The notes under the pieces are model-generated. The model was not told the DNA's origin. It saw only the letters and a list, made by a program, of their open reading frames with translations, and made no database searches. Below are positions 1 through 8,397 of a stretch of DNA of 37,185 bases, in pieces. The DNA is from Planctomycetota bacterium (GTDB taxonomy: Bacteria; Planctomycetota; UBA11346), in the NCBI GenBank assembly GCA_007695355.1, contig REDX01000303.1, positions 1 to 37,185 on the forward strand. The letters are read 5' to 3'. The number at the start of each line of letters is the position of its first letter. Position 1 is the first letter of the stretch. A program made the position numbers and the translations under genes.

Positions 1-86
1 TCGAAATCCTCTGGGAATGGGAATAAAAGGGTTGGCCAGTACTATTTGCCTGTCCACTTTTTTTTTATTGTTTTTCGGCGTGGTGG
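1..86. other. Window edge, no gene; T-rich stretch
   Basis: No coding frame is convincing here. Positions 49-58 read CCTGTCCACT, followed by a run of nine T residues and then more T-rich sequence to about 75. The ten bases match the first bases of the 17143 palindrome (from its second base) and nine of ten in the 28330 copy. It could be the decayed end of such an element, an insertion-sequence end, or a weak terminator for a plus-strand gene lying left of the window: GGCCAG at 35-40 pairs imperfectly with CTGTCC just before the T run. None of these can be settled from this sequence. Confidence 0.25.
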
Positions 87-704
87 TTACTGATTGCGAT
101 GCCATTCGCTTACCTGCAGATTCCAGCGGAGGGGGCCGGCGATGCCCTGCAGGTGGTGGGGAACGAGGAGGTTTTCGCGGAGGCGATAGTCGCCTACGGT
201 TACCCAGCCCCAGGGCCCTTCAATGCGGCGCAGGGCCAGGGGGTCGCCGCCGTAGAAGCGGGTGCTGGCATCCTCGCGGGCCTGGGCAGTGAGTATGCCG
301 CCACGCCATTCGGCGCTGTCTTCGCGCATCTGCAGTAAGGCATGGCGCAGGGCCGGGGCGATTCGTTTGAGTGGTCCTTGGTGATCGGGAAGGCGGCGGT
401 CGCGACTGGTTAGGAGGATATCGTCGATAACCACCCCGCCGTCTGCCAAAAGCACCACGCGCAGGGAATTATTGGCCATGCCAAGCAGATGGGCGGTGCC
501 GGCGATACTGCCCTCGCGCAGATCCAGGCGTAAGCGGCCCTGGGCGCGCCAGGCGAAATCACCGGGGGGCTGGGGCCAGGCGATGTCCTGCTTTTGCACT
601 GGCGGGCCCACCGCCTGCAATGGCGGCGGACGCTCATTTCCACAGCCGGCAAGGAGGGTGGCGACGGCAATCGCCCAGAGGCAGTTGCGCAGGAAGCCGT
701 TCAC
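87..704 (-). CDS. Putative outer-membrane lipoprotein, LolA/LolB-like
   Basis: The 205-residue product starts with a lipoprotein signal: a basic and hydrophobic N-terminus ending in the lipobox LLAGC, with Cys21 as the predicted lipidated residue. The body is predicted to be mostly beta strands, beginning with a W-R-A-Q-G-R-L-R-L pattern like the first strands of LolB or LolA-type lipid-binding half-barrels. A later Y-G-G-D-P-L-A-L stretch also resembles that fold. The family assignment is by pattern only. The start is GTG at 702-704, which overlaps the stop codon of the upstream phosphatidyltransferase as GTGA, so the two are probably translated together and may both serve the envelope. It is the last gene of the dapA-phosphatidyltransferase-lipoprotein run. 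It could equally be an unrelated envelope lipoprotein. Confidence 0.6.
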   Translation of the reverse strand: MNGFLRNCLWAIAVATLLAGCGNERPPPLQAVGPPVQKQDIAWPQPPGDFAWRAQGRLRLDLREGSIAGTAHLLGMANNSLRVVLLADGGVVIDDILLTSRDRRLPDHQGPLKRIAPALRHALLQMREDSAEWRGGILTAQAREDASTRFYGGDPLALRRIEGPWGWVTVGDYRLRENLLVPHHLQGIAGPLRWNLQVSEWHRNQ

Positions 705-1414
705 GCACTTTCTCCCGGCGGCAACTCAGTGGCTTTGACTTTCGTCTCCCGCTGATGGGGCCGCACCAAGAGGGCGAGGGTGGGACGGTTTACCCACAGA
801 TATTCGAAGAAGGAAGCGACGGAAAAGAGGGCACAAACCCAGGCCATAACCAGCGCGTAGAGACGTACTTGGTCTGGGTAGCCGGTGAAGATGGCAGCCA
901 CGCTGAGTCCAGAAATCAGGGTGAGACCCTGGAACCAGGCTTTTACTTTACCGGAGAGACGCGCAGCCAAGACAAGGCCCTTGGTGGCGCACATGGCACG
1001 AAGAGCTCCGGCGGCAATTTCCCGCAGTACCATAATAAGAACGGGTAGAAAGGGGAAGACGCCGGTGCCGATAAGCAGGGGGTCGAGATCTGCGATATAG
1101 GTTGGGGCCTGCCAGCGGGGATCGGTGGGGGCGGCAACGCTTAGGCCGATGGCGCCGGCGGGAAGGACTGCTGCCAGCATTACCCCCATGCGATAAAAGA
1201 CGTCGCAGAAGGGGTCTGCAAGTTTGCCGAAATCGGAGACTTCATTACGGGCTCTTGCCACCTTGCCGTCTAACCAGTCGCTAATTTCGGCAACGCCACA
1301 GAGAATGGCACAGGCGTAGAAAGCGCTTTCCAGGGGCAAAAACAGGTAGCAGGCTACCGCCGCGGGGGCGATGACCAGGCGGGCCAGGGTAACCTTGTCG
1401 GCGAGGGTGGTCAC
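701..1414 (-). CDS. pgsA: CDP-alcohol phosphatidyltransferase (PgsA-like)
   Basis: This is an integral membrane enzyme of 237 residues that transfers a phosphatidyl group from CDP-diacylglycerol to an alcohol; in most bacteria the closest homologue makes phosphatidylglycerolphosphate. The complete family signature DGxxARx8GxxxDxxxD is present at residues 49-71 (D49, G50, A53, R54, G63, D67, D71), so it should be active. The rest consists of several hydrophobic helices. The family length is usually 180-220, so this one has a slightly long loop after the motif and a short polar C-terminal tail. The start is GTG at 1412-1414, overlapping the dapA stop as GTGA; its own stop overlaps the lipoprotein start in the same way. 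Whether the acceptor is glycerol-3-phosphate, inositol phosphate or serine cannot be told, so the symbol is tentative. Confidence 0.8.
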   Translation of the reverse strand: MTTLADKVTLARLVIAPAAVACYLFLPLESAFYACAILCGVAEISDWLDGKVARARNEVSDFGKLADPFCDVFYRMGVMLAAVLPAGAIGLSVAAPTDPRWQAPTYIADLDPLLIGTGVFPFLPVLIMVLREIAAGALRAMCATKGLVLAARLSGKVKAWFQGLTLISGLSVAAIFTGYPDQVRLYALVMAWVCALFSVASFFEYLWVNRPTLALLVRPHQRETKVKATELPPGESA

Positions 1415-2283
1415 AGCACCTCAAGCTCCTGCAGCCCGGCCAGAAGTTCATTACGGGCATCGTTGGTCATCGGTACCAGGGGCAGGCGGAAGACTTCGTT
1501 CATCCGCCCCATGGCGGCGAGGGCGGTTTTGGCCGGAATCGGGTTGGTATCCATAAAGGCAAGTTTGCTTAAGGCGGCAATGCGGCCATGGCAGCGGCGG
1601 GCCTCGGTAAGGTCGCCGGCGAGGGCGGCGCGGCAGAGCTTGGCCATGGCAGCCGGATCGATATTGGCAACGACGCTAATAACCCCTTGGGCACCCATGG
1701 CCATCATTGGCCAGGTAAGGGCATCATCCCCGGAGAGCACGCCAATGCCGGCATCCAGGAGCTCTTGCACCTGTTCGAGCTTGCCCGAGGCCTCCTTGAC
1801 CGCGGCAATGCCGCCCAGTTCGGCCACCCGGATGGCAGTTTCCGGGAGGAGGTTGGTGCCGGTGCGCGAGGGCACATTGTAGAGAACCAGGGGCAGGCTG
1901 GTGCACTCGCGCACGGCGCGGAAATGCTCGTAAAGGCCGCGCTGATTGGGGCGATTGTAGTAGGGGGTAATGGTGAGAATACCATTAGCGCCGGCGGCGG
2001 TGGCAGCGCAGGCAAGCTCGACCGCTTCGCGGGTGCTATTGGAGCCAGCGCCAGCAATCACCGGAATCCTGCCGGCTACCGTTTCTACCACAAAACGAAT
2101 GACTTCGGCCTGTTCTTGATGGCTAAAGGTAGCGCTCTCACCGGTGGTGCCGCAGGGCACAATGCCATTGGTGCCCTGGGCGATATGCCACTCAATGAGG
2201 GCCTTTAAGGCCTTGAAATCCACGGATTCACCATCGGCGGTGAAGGGGGTGGTGATGGCGACAAAGCTACCTGAAAACTGCAT
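1411..2283 (-). CDS. dapA: 4-hydroxy-tetrahydrodipicolinate synthase
   Basis: Cytoplasmic TIM-barrel aldolase that condenses pyruvate with aspartate semialdehyde, the first committed step to diaminopimelate and lysine. All the family landmarks are visible in the 290-residue product: GTTGES with Thr46 and Thr47, Tyr135 and Arg140 in YNVPSRTG, and the Schiff-base Lys163 in AVKEAS. The length matches the family (about 290). The reading frame extends two codons further to a TTG, but the ATG at 2281-2283 is preferred: it gives the canonical MQFSGSFVAITTPF start, and an AGGAG lies 10 bases upstream. The gene begins about 140 bases after the pdxJ stop and overlaps the phosphatidyltransferase start by 4 bases. 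Confidence 0.95.
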   Translation of the reverse strand: MQFSGSFVAITTPFTADGESVDFKALKALIEWHIAQGTNGIVPCGTTGESATFSHQEQAEVIRFVVETVAGRIPVIAGAGSNSTREAVELACAATAAGANGILTITPYYNRPNQRGLYEHFRAVRECTSLPLVLYNVPSRTGTNLLPETAIRVAELGGIAAVKEASGKLEQVQELLDAGIGVLSGDDALTWPMMAMGAQGVISVVANIDPAAMAKLCRAALAGDLTEARRCHGRIAALSKLAFMDTNPIPAKTALAAMGRMNEVFRLPLVPMTNDARNELLAGLQELEVL

Positions 2284-2425
2284 GACCAAAGGACTCCTGG
2301 GGGCGGACGCAAGGGGGCCCTGCCGGTAACAAACTCAATGATGGTTCTAACCTAAGCTTGGCATGGCGAAAGCCAGCAGGGACCGCCATCCGCGGTCGCA
2401 AGCGCGTGGGTTGAGGATGGGGGCC

Positions 2426-3181
2426 TTACTCGCCGGGGCCGGCTTCAACCAAAGCCTTCATCTCTGCCACCGCTTGGCGGAGGCCGACAAAGAGGGCATG
2501 GGAGATAATGGCGTGGCCGATATTGAGCTCATGCAAAAGGGGCAGGTGCAGGAGTTGGCGGACATTGCGATAGCTCAGACCATGGCCGATATTGAGGGTT
2601 ATGCCCCGCTCGGCGCAGCAGGCGGCGGCTCGCTCCAGGCGCTGGGCCTCATCCTTGACCCGCTGCTGGCTCCCTTGGCTGGGCTGTAAATGGTGTGCGG
2701 CCCAGGCATTGGCCCAGGAGCCGGTGTGCAATTCCACGGTGCCGGCGCCGGCCGCCTGGCTGGCCAGCACCGCCTGCGGCTCGGGATCAATGAACAGGCT
2801 AACCTCGGTGCCTTGAGCCCGCAATTCGCTAATTAGCCGGCGCAGCAGAGCCTGTTCCGGATCCACCGCCAAGCCGCCCTCGGTGGTAAGTTCTTCCCGT
2901 TTTTCCGGGACCAGGCACACCATCTGCGGGCGCAGTGCACTGGCGATGGCGAGCATCTCTTCAGTCACCGCCATTTCTAAATTCAGCGGAATGCCAAGGG
3001 TTTCCCGTAGCAGGGGCAGATCACGGTCTTGGATATGCCGTCGATCCTCGCGCAGGTGGACGGTAATGCTGTCGGCACCGCCGAGTTCGGCGAGCACGGC
3101 GGCGTGAACCGGGTCCGGTTCGCGTCCCAATCGCGCTTGGCGCACCGTGGCTATGTGGTCGATATTCACACCCAGTTTCAT
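2426..3181 (-). CDS. pdxJ: Pyridoxine 5'-phosphate synthase
   Basis: PdxJ closes the pyridine ring of vitamin B6 from 1-deoxyxylulose-5-phosphate and 3-amino-2-oxopropyl phosphate in the DXP-dependent pathway. The 251-residue product begins with the family hallmark GVNIDHIATVRQAR, followed by D-P-V-H-A-A and ITVHLREDRRHI, and ends with a conserved NIGHGLSYRNV segment. The length agrees with the family (about 240). The open frame runs far upstream of the ATG at 3179-3181, but the extra residues do not resemble PdxJ and would cross the divergent trpB promoter region, so they are excluded. There is no strong ribosome-binding site. The gene diverges from trpB across about 130 bases. Its product, PLP, is the cofactor of TrpB next door, although a functional link is only an inference. 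Confidence 0.95.
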   Translation of the reverse strand: MKLGVNIDHIATVRQARLGREPDPVHAAVLAELGGADSITVHLREDRRHIQDRDLPLLRETLGIPLNLEMAVTEEMLAIASALRPQMVCLVPEKREELTTEGGLAVDPEQALLRRLISELRAQGTEVSLFIDPEPQAVLASQAAGAGTVELHTGSWANAWAAHHLQPSQGSQQRVKDEAQRLERAAACCAERGITLNIGHGLSYRNVRQLLHLPLLHELNIGHAIISHALFVGLRQAVAEMKALVEAGPGE

Positions 3182-3313
3182 GCTTATGAGATGTACGCGG
3201 TGCGGTCTTCCCCACAACCGCCGAAGTGAGGCGGGGTGGTAGCGGTTGCTCCGGGTGGGAAGGGGGCCACACTTTGCCCGCGACAGCGTATGATTGGCAA
3301 AAGGACGGTGTGC

Positions 3314-4534
3314 ATGGCGACAACGACAACCCGGGAGCAGCAGCGCCCCGGCTATTTTGGTACCTATGGCGGGCGCTTTGTTCCCGAAACCCTGGTGCCG
3401 GTTCTTGATGAATTGACTGCGGCCTATTTTGAGCTGCGGCAGGACGCCGATTTCCAAAAGGAATACCGTGACCTATTGCGGGATTTTGTTGGTCGTCCAA
3501 CCCCTCTCACCGAGGCCCGTGAACTGAGCCGTCGCTTTGGTCCACAGATCTGGCTGAAGCGCGAAGATCTCTGTCATACCGGCGCCCATAAGATCAATAA
3601 TGCCCTAGGCCAGGGATTGGTCGCCAAGCGCCTCGGTAAGCGGCGTATTATTGCTGAGACCGGGGCCGGCCAGCACGGCGTGGCAACCGCCTCTGCCTGC
3701 GCCCTCTTGGGCCTGGAATGCGTTATCTACATGGGCGTTGAGGACATGCGCCGGCAGTTACCCAATGTCTATCGCATGCGCTTGCTGGGGGCGGAGGTGC
3801 GCGGTGTCTCCTCCGGCACCAAAACCCTTAAGGATGCGGTGAATGAAGCCCTGCGCGACTGGGTAGCTTCGGTGGCCGACACCCACTATATTATTGGCTC
3901 GGCCTTAGGTCCTCACCCCTTCCCCACCATGGTGCGCGATTTTCAATGCGTCATTGGCGAAGAAACCCGGGCCATGATCCAGGAACGCTGCGGCCGCCTC
4001 CCCGATGCCCTAGTGGCCTGCGTCGGTGGTGGTTCCAATGCCATTGGCATGTTTCATCCTTTTATAGACGATGCGGGAGTGCGCTTGATCGGGGTTGAGG
4101 CCGGTGGCAATGGCATCGAATTAGGTCAGCATGCGGCCCGTTTTGATGGCGGTACCCCAGGGGTGTTTCAGGGTATGAGCAGTGTCGTCTTGCAAAACGA
4201 AGATGGCCAGGTGATGGGCACCCATTCCATTTCCGCCGGCCTTGATTATGCCGCCATTGGTCCTGAGCACGCATGGCTGCGCGCGATTGGTCGCGCCGAA
4301 TATTTCCGCTGCTCCGATGCCGATGCCCTGCGCGGATTCCACCTCCTCTCCGAGGCCGAAGGGATTATTCCGGCATTGGAAAGCGCTCACGCCCTTGGCG
4401 CCCTGCCAAGCATTTGCGAAGGCCTGGCCAAGGATTCCTTGCTAGTAGTCAACGTATCCGGCCGTGGTGATAAGGATTTGGCCGAAGTGGCCCGCCTCGA
4501 GGGCGTCGATATTGCCACGGGATCTTCTATCTAA
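3314..4534 (+). CDS. trpB: Tryptophan synthase beta chain
   Basis: TrpB joins indole and serine to make tryptophan in a PLP-dependent reaction within an alpha2-beta2 complex with TrpA. The 406-residue product has the PLP-binding lysine in [13 protein letters not shown] (Lys93), the phosphate-gripping [10 protein letters not shown], and the [15 protein letters not shown] start typical of the short TrpB1 type. The ATG at 3314 is preferred over in-frame starts back to 3236 because it gives the family N-terminus and has an AAAGGA about 8 bases upstream. A TATGAT at 3289-3294 could be the -10 box, but no good -35 is visible and it would leave a very short leader. trpA follows after 71 bases with no terminator between. 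No other trp genes are in the window. Confidence 0.96.
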   Translation: MATTTTREQQRPGYFGTYGGRFVPETLVPVLDELTAAYFELRQDADFQKEYRDLLRDFVGRPTPLTEARELSRRFGPQIWLKREDLCHTGAHKINNALGQGLVAKRLGKRRIIAETGAGQHGVATASACALLGLECVIYMGVEDMRRQLPNVYRMRLLGAEVRGVSSGTKTLKDAVNEALRDWVASVADTHYIIGSALGPHPFPTMVRDFQCVIGEETRAMIQERCGRLPDALVACVGGGSNAIGMFHPFIDDAGVRLIGVEAGGNGIELGQHAARFDGGTPGVFQGMSSVVLQNEDGQVMGTHSISAGLDYAAIGPEHAWLRAIGRAEYFRCSDADALRGFHLLSEAEGIIPALESAHALGALPSICEGLAKDSLLVVNVSGRGDKDLAEVARLEGVDIATGSSI

Positions 4535-4605
4535 CATCTTCTTCATTCACCGCTGGTTACATTTCCCCAAAAATAGCCAATTGCCCTCCGAGGGATTTCT
4601 TCCCC

Positions 4606-5433
4606 ATGACAAGCTCGCCGATTTCCGCTGATAATCGTATTGCCCAGTGTTTTGCCGCCCTGCGCGCGCAATCGCGTAAGGCATTCATTGTTTATATTGG
4701 CGCCGGCGATCCAGATCTCGCCTTTACCGAGCGCTTAGTGGTTGGCCTCGCCGAGGCTGGCACCGATATTATCGAACTGGGCATGCCCTTCTCCGATCCC
4801 ATGGCCGATGGGCCTACCAATCAGGCCGCCGCCGAGCGCGGCCTGGCCAGCGGCACCACCCTGCGCCGGCTTTTTTCGAGCATGCAGCGCGTTCGCGCCC
4901 AAACCCAAGTGCCGGTGCTGCTCTATACCTATCTCAATCCCATCCTTGCCTTTGGCGCCGAACGCTTTGCCAGCGAGGCGGTGGCCTGCGGCATCGATGG
5001 GGTGCTGGTGCTAGACCTGCCCCCTGACGAGGATTCGGGTACTCTCGATTGCCTCCGCAATGCCGGCCTGGCCACCGTTTGCCTGGCCACCCCGAATACC
5101 GCCGAAGAGCGCAAGGCCTTCCTCGCTGCCTCGAGTCGCGGCTTTCTCTACTATGTCTGCCGTCTTGGTGTCACCGGCGAGCGCGACTCCCTGCCCGAAG
5201 ACTTGGCTAGCCAGGTTGCCCGCCTGCGCGGCGATGGCAGCGTCCCGGTGTGTATTGGTTTTGGTATCTCCAGCCCCGAGCAGGCGGCGCAGGCGGCGGC
5301 GGTTGCCGATGGCGTTATTGTCGGTTCTCATCTCGTGCGCTTAGTTGAACAACATGGCGCCGATAGCGATGGGGTAGAGCGGGTCTGTGCCCGCGCCCGG
5401 CTCTTGGCCGAGGCGGTGCACGGAAGCAACTGA
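4606..5433 (+). CDS. trpA: Tryptophan synthase alpha chain
   Basis: TrpA cleaves indole-3-glycerol phosphate to indole, which is channelled to TrpB. The 275-residue TIM-barrel product has both catalytic acids in IIELGMPFSDPMADGP: Glu57 and Asp68 (Glu49 and Asp60 in Salmonella numbering). It also has the phosphate-binding GFGISSPEQAAQ and DGVIVGSHLV near the end. The strand-1 motif reads VYIGAGDP rather than the usual PFxTAGDP, a mild variant. The start is ATG at 4606 with a GAGG about 13 bases upstream. tatC begins one base after the stop codon, so trpB, trpA, tatC and proB look like one transcript. Confidence 0.95.
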   Translation: MTSSPISADNRIAQCFAALRAQSRKAFIVYIGAGDPDLAFTERLVVGLAEAGTDIIELGMPFSDPMADGPTNQAAAERGLASGTTLRRLFSSMQRVRAQTQVPVLLYTYLNPILAFGAERFASEAVACGIDGVLVLDLPPDEDSGTLDCLRNAGLATVCLATPNTAEERKAFLAASSRGFLYYVCRLGVTGERDSLPEDLASQVARLRGDGSVPVCIGFGISSPEQAAQAAAVADGVIVGSHLVRLVEQHGADSDGVERVCARARLLAEAVHGSN

Positions 5434-5434
5434 G

Positions 5435-6256
5435 ATGCGCGGAGACGATGGCGACCAGTCGCGGATGCAGCTGGGCGATCACCTTGAAGAATTGCGCTGG
5501 CGACTCATCAAAATAGTGGTTGCGATTCTCGTCTGCACCATCGTTGCCTTTATTTTCAATATCGAACTAAAACTTATTGCATTACAGCCCTTGCAGCAGG
5601 CAGTTGCCATCGTTGGCGAAGATGTCGCCGAGCAGCTGGGTTTTTCCTCTGACCCTGCAGAAACCCGGCAGCTGCGCGGTGGCACACTCACCGAGCCGGC
5701 GATTACCGCCTTTACGGTGAGTATGTTGGCCGCTGCTTTTGTCGTCTTCCCTTATATTGTCTGGCAGTTGTGGGGCTTTGTGCGCCCGGCTCTGTATCGT
5801 CATGAAACCGGCCTCGCCTTTCTCTTTGTCCCCTCGGCGGTCCTCTTTTTCTACCTTGGTGCGATTTTAGGATATGCCTTTGCTTTGCCCTGGTTTTATG
5901 CCTGGCTGATGCATTGGGCGGTAATGGATCCCACCGTCACCATGATTCTTGATCAGCGGCAGTATTTCCGTCTGCTGGTGCTAATGACTGCCTGTTTTGG
6001 CGTTATTCTTGATATTCCCTGGTTTGTAATCCTTCTCGTGCGCTTGCGCATTATGACGCCGCAGACCATCGCTAAGGGCCGGCGCTATGTGGTGCTGGGG
6101 GCGATTGTGATTGCAGCATTGCTCTCACCTCCGGACCCCTTTTCCCAGATGGCGATGTTTTTACCCATGGTTATCCTTTTTGAATTGGGTCTTTTCATTA
6201 GTCGCATCATTTATCGCCGCCGCTTATTGGCGGATGGAGCATCGTCACCCCTATGA
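5435..6256 (+). CDS. tatC: Sec-independent protein translocase TatC
   Basis: TatC is the membrane receptor that binds twin-arginine signal peptides and starts export of folded proteins. The 273-residue product has the N-terminal signature DHLEELRWRL (residues 15-24) with the conserved Glu, RPALYRHE at 117-124, and SPPDPFSQM at 231-239, with about six hydrophobic helices. The first periplasmic loop (about residues 50-90) is somewhat long and charged. ATG 5435 is chosen because it directly follows trpA and has GGAAG about 8 bases upstream; ATG 5465, just before the signature, is an alternative. No tatA or tatB is nearby, so these must be elsewhere. The stop overlaps the proB start as ATGA. Confidence 0.93.
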   Translation: MRGDDGDQSRMQLGDHLEELRWRLIKIVVAILVCTIVAFIFNIELKLIALQPLQQAVAIVGEDVAEQLGFSSDPAETRQLRGGTLTEPAITAFTVSMLAAAFVVFPYIVWQLWGFVRPALYRHETGLAFLFVPSAVLFFYLGAILGYAFALPWFYAWLMHWAVMDPTVTMILDQRQYFRLLVLMTACFGVILDIPWFVILLVRLRIMTPQTIAKGRRYVVLGAIVIAALLSPPDPFSQMAMFLPMVILFELGLFISRIIYRRRLLADGASSPL

Positions 6257-7368
6257 GCGTTAGTACCTCTGCTCCGATCTGTGTGCTTAAGCTGGGCAGC
6301 AATGCTCTCACCGATAATCAGGGCCATCTCGACCTGCCTTTCCTGGACATCATGGCTGGCCAGGTGCGACAAGCGGTGGACGCTGGATGGTGGCCGGTGG
6401 TGGTGTCCTCTGGGGCGGTGGCCTGCGGCATGGCCGCCATGCGCCTAGAGAGCAAGCCCAGCGCCCTGCCCGATCGGCAGGCCCTGGCGGCCATCGGCCA
6501 GGCCGGCCTCGCCCATCGCTGGCAGGTGGCCCTGGCCGCCCATGGCTTGCAGGGGGCCCAGGTTTTACTCACCGGTGATGATTTCCAGGATCGCACCCGA
6601 TATTTGAATCTCGCCGCCACCTTCCGCTCCCTTGCCAGCTATGCGGTCATTCCGGTGATTAATGAGAACGATACGGTCTCCGTGGCCGAGCTTACGGTGG
6701 GGGATAATGATCGTCTTTCAGCCCTGGTTGCCAGTCAGTTAGGGGCCCGTCACCTGCTGCTGCTCACCGATATCGATGGCGTCTATGACGCCGATCCTCG
6801 GCACCATCCCGCAGCCCAGCGGCTCAGCGAATTGACGCGCATTGACGAGGCCCTACTCCAGCACATGGGTGGCGAGGGTTTGCGCGGTCGCGGAGGTATG
6901 CGCTCGAAACTTGAGGCGGCGCGTATTGCCACCCGGGCTGGGGTCCTTACCACCATTGCCCACGCCCAGCACCCCGAAGTGCTCGCCAAGGTATTGCGCG
7001 GCGAGAATCCTGGCACCCAGGTGCGCGCTGGTTCTGCGCGCGTGCCCAGTCAGCGCCGCCGCTGGTTGGCCCTGGCCCGCCGCCCAGCTGGCAGTCTACA
7101 GGTGGATGATGGCGCCGCTGCTGCCCTGGTACAACGGGGCCATAGCTTATTGGCTGCTGGCATTGTCGCGGTGACGGGTGAATTCCAGCGTGGAGACACC
7201 ATCGCCATCGTTGATTCCCAGGGTGCGGAATTGGCTCGAGGTTTAGCCGGTTTAGGCGCCCAAGAACTTATCCCCATTCTTGGTCTGCGCATGGAAGAGG
7301 CAGCGGCCCTGGCCGGCTATCCCCTGCCCAAGGCAGTGGTGCATCGGGACAATCTGCTTATATCTTAA
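6253..7368 (+). CDS. proB: Glutamate 5-kinase
   Basis: ProB phosphorylates glutamate to gamma-glutamyl phosphate, the first and feedback-controlled step of proline synthesis. The 371-residue product is the full two-domain form. An amino-acid kinase domain carries KLGSNALT near the start, SSGAVACG, VINENDTVS, VGDNDRLSALVA and the RGGMRSKLEAA loop. It is followed by a C-terminal PUA domain (about 275-360) beginning GSLQVDDGAA. The length matches the PUA-containing type (about 370). The start codon overlaps the tatC stop as ATGA. proA is not adjacent. The gene converges on truD with only 15 bases between the stops and no obvious terminator hairpin. Confidence 0.95.
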   Translation: MSVSTSAPICVLKLGSNALTDNQGHLDLPFLDIMAGQVRQAVDAGWWPVVVSSGAVACGMAAMRLESKPSALPDRQALAAIGQAGLAHRWQVALAAHGLQGAQVLLTGDDFQDRTRYLNLAATFRSLASYAVIPVINENDTVSVAELTVGDNDRLSALVASQLGARHLLLLTDIDGVYDADPRHHPAAQRLSELTRIDEALLQHMGGEGLRGRGGMRSKLEAARIATRAGVLTTIAHAQHPEVLAKVLRGENPGTQVRAGSARVPSQRRRWLALARRPAGSLQVDDGAAAALVQRGHSLLAAGIVAVTGEFQRGDTIAIVDSQGAELARGLAGLGAQELIPILGLRMEEAAALAGYPLPKAVVHRDNLLIS

Positions 7369-7383
7369 ACGTTATCTGATCGA

Positions 7384-8397
7384 TTACATCCTAGCACCAC
7401 GGTTTATATCGATACCGAGGTGCTGGCAGAAGCTGGTGGCATAGCTGCCCCGTCCCAGTTCCAGGTGCAGCCAGCCTTGGCTGGCCCCATCAAGCTGAAG
7501 CTGCGGAGCGCTGATCAGTTCCATGGCCGCCGGCCGGCGATCACCGCGGCTGGCGAGGGGGCCGCCGCGGGCAAAGGCCTGCCAGTCGATGCCGACGCTC
7601 GCTGACCAGGCGCGCTCTTCTTCGTTCACGCCCGCAGCAGCCAAGAGCAGGTCGGCGCCGGGGAGGGGGCCGCTGCAGCCCAGTTCACCTTGCTCAAGGC
7701 GTTCTTGGCAGTCGGCGAGAGCCTCGGCACTCACCACAAAGCAGGCTCCCGAGCCCTTAATTGCCACATCACCGACGCGCAAAGCTTGCAGCAGACCGGC
7801 GTCAAAGCGGGCTTGGATGCAAGCATCGAAAATGGCGGCTTGGCCAGCATCCGCCCAGTAGGTGGCGAGGTCCCGGCGCCGGGGCTTGCCAATCTCGCCG
7901 CCGGCGCAGGCCAAGGCTTGGCGCAGATTTATGCCATCGCGGCCATAGCGCTGGGGGCCGTAGCTATTGGGGATGCCAGCGCTTTGACACTGCACCAGCC
8001 GCGATGTCAGTTCCTCTGGCTGGGCCACATCAAGGAGTCGCAGGCGAAAGCGGTTGCCGCGCAAATGTCCGGGCCGCAGTTTATTGCGATGGCGACTGAG
8101 GCTGAGTACCTCCGCCTCGGCGCCGGGGGGGAGGTGCTTAGCCAGGGCGGTGATCTGGGCTTCCTGGCCGCGGTAGACGCTGAGGTCCTGGCTGGTGACG
8201 GCATGGCGATCCTTGCGCCCGGCGTAGCCGATATCGCGCACCGCCACGCCGCAGCATGCCGCCAGGGCCTGGGCCAGGGCGGGGGTGCTGCAGTTGCTGC
8301 TGCGGATCCGCAGGTGCAGGTGCTCGCCCTCGCCGCTGGGCGGGTAGAGGGGAATTTCATCGACCACAAAGTCGCTATCGGCGGGGCCTAGACGCAC
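7384..8397 (-). CDS. truD: tRNA pseudouridine synthase D
   Basis: TruD makes pseudouridine at position 13 of tRNA(Glu) and some other RNAs. The catalytic Asp sits in IGYAGRKDRHAVTSQ, and other family blocks follow in order: SRHRNKLRPGHLRGNRF, a GIPNSYGPQRYGRDGINL segment matching the VPNYFGAQRFG region, and a C-terminal LELGRGSYATSFCQHLG. GTG at 8395-8397 is preferred as start. It gives MRLGPADSDFVVDEIP, matching the usual N-terminus, and overlaps the aminotransferase stop by 10 bases; an in-frame GTG at 8430 would add 11 residues of unlikely sequence. The resulting length (337) fits the E. coli enzyme (349). Confidence 0.93.
   Translation of the reverse strand: MRLGPADSDFVVDEIPLYPPSGEGEHLHLRIRSSNCSTPALAQALAACCGVAVRDIGYAGRKDRHAVTSQDLSVYRGQEAQITALAKHLPPGAEAEVLSLSRHRNKLRPGHLRGNRFRLRLLDVAQPEELTSRLVQCQSAGIPNSYGPQRYGRDGINLRQALACAGGEIGKPRRRDLATYWADAGQAAIFDACIQARFDAGLLQALRVGDVAIKGSGACFVVSAEALADCQERLEQGELGCSGPLPGADLLLAAAGVNEEERAWSASVGIDWQAFARGGPLASRGDRRPAAMELISAPQLQLDGASQGWLHLELGRGSYATSFCQHLGIDINRGARM

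Noticed and set aside
17-292. 91-codon plus-strand frame with a hydrophobic start
   Set aside because: The hydrophobic stretch comes from the T-rich tract at 50-80, and the rest is the antisense of the lipoprotein gene.
1588-2208. 206-codon plus-strand open frame inside dapA
   Set aside because: It is the antisense shadow of a well-conserved dapA; its composition is Gly/Ala-rich with no recognisable domain or ribosome-binding site.
3182-3457. N-terminal extension of pdxJ
   Set aside because: It would cover the divergent promoter region and the start of trpB; the residues do not resemble PdxJ.
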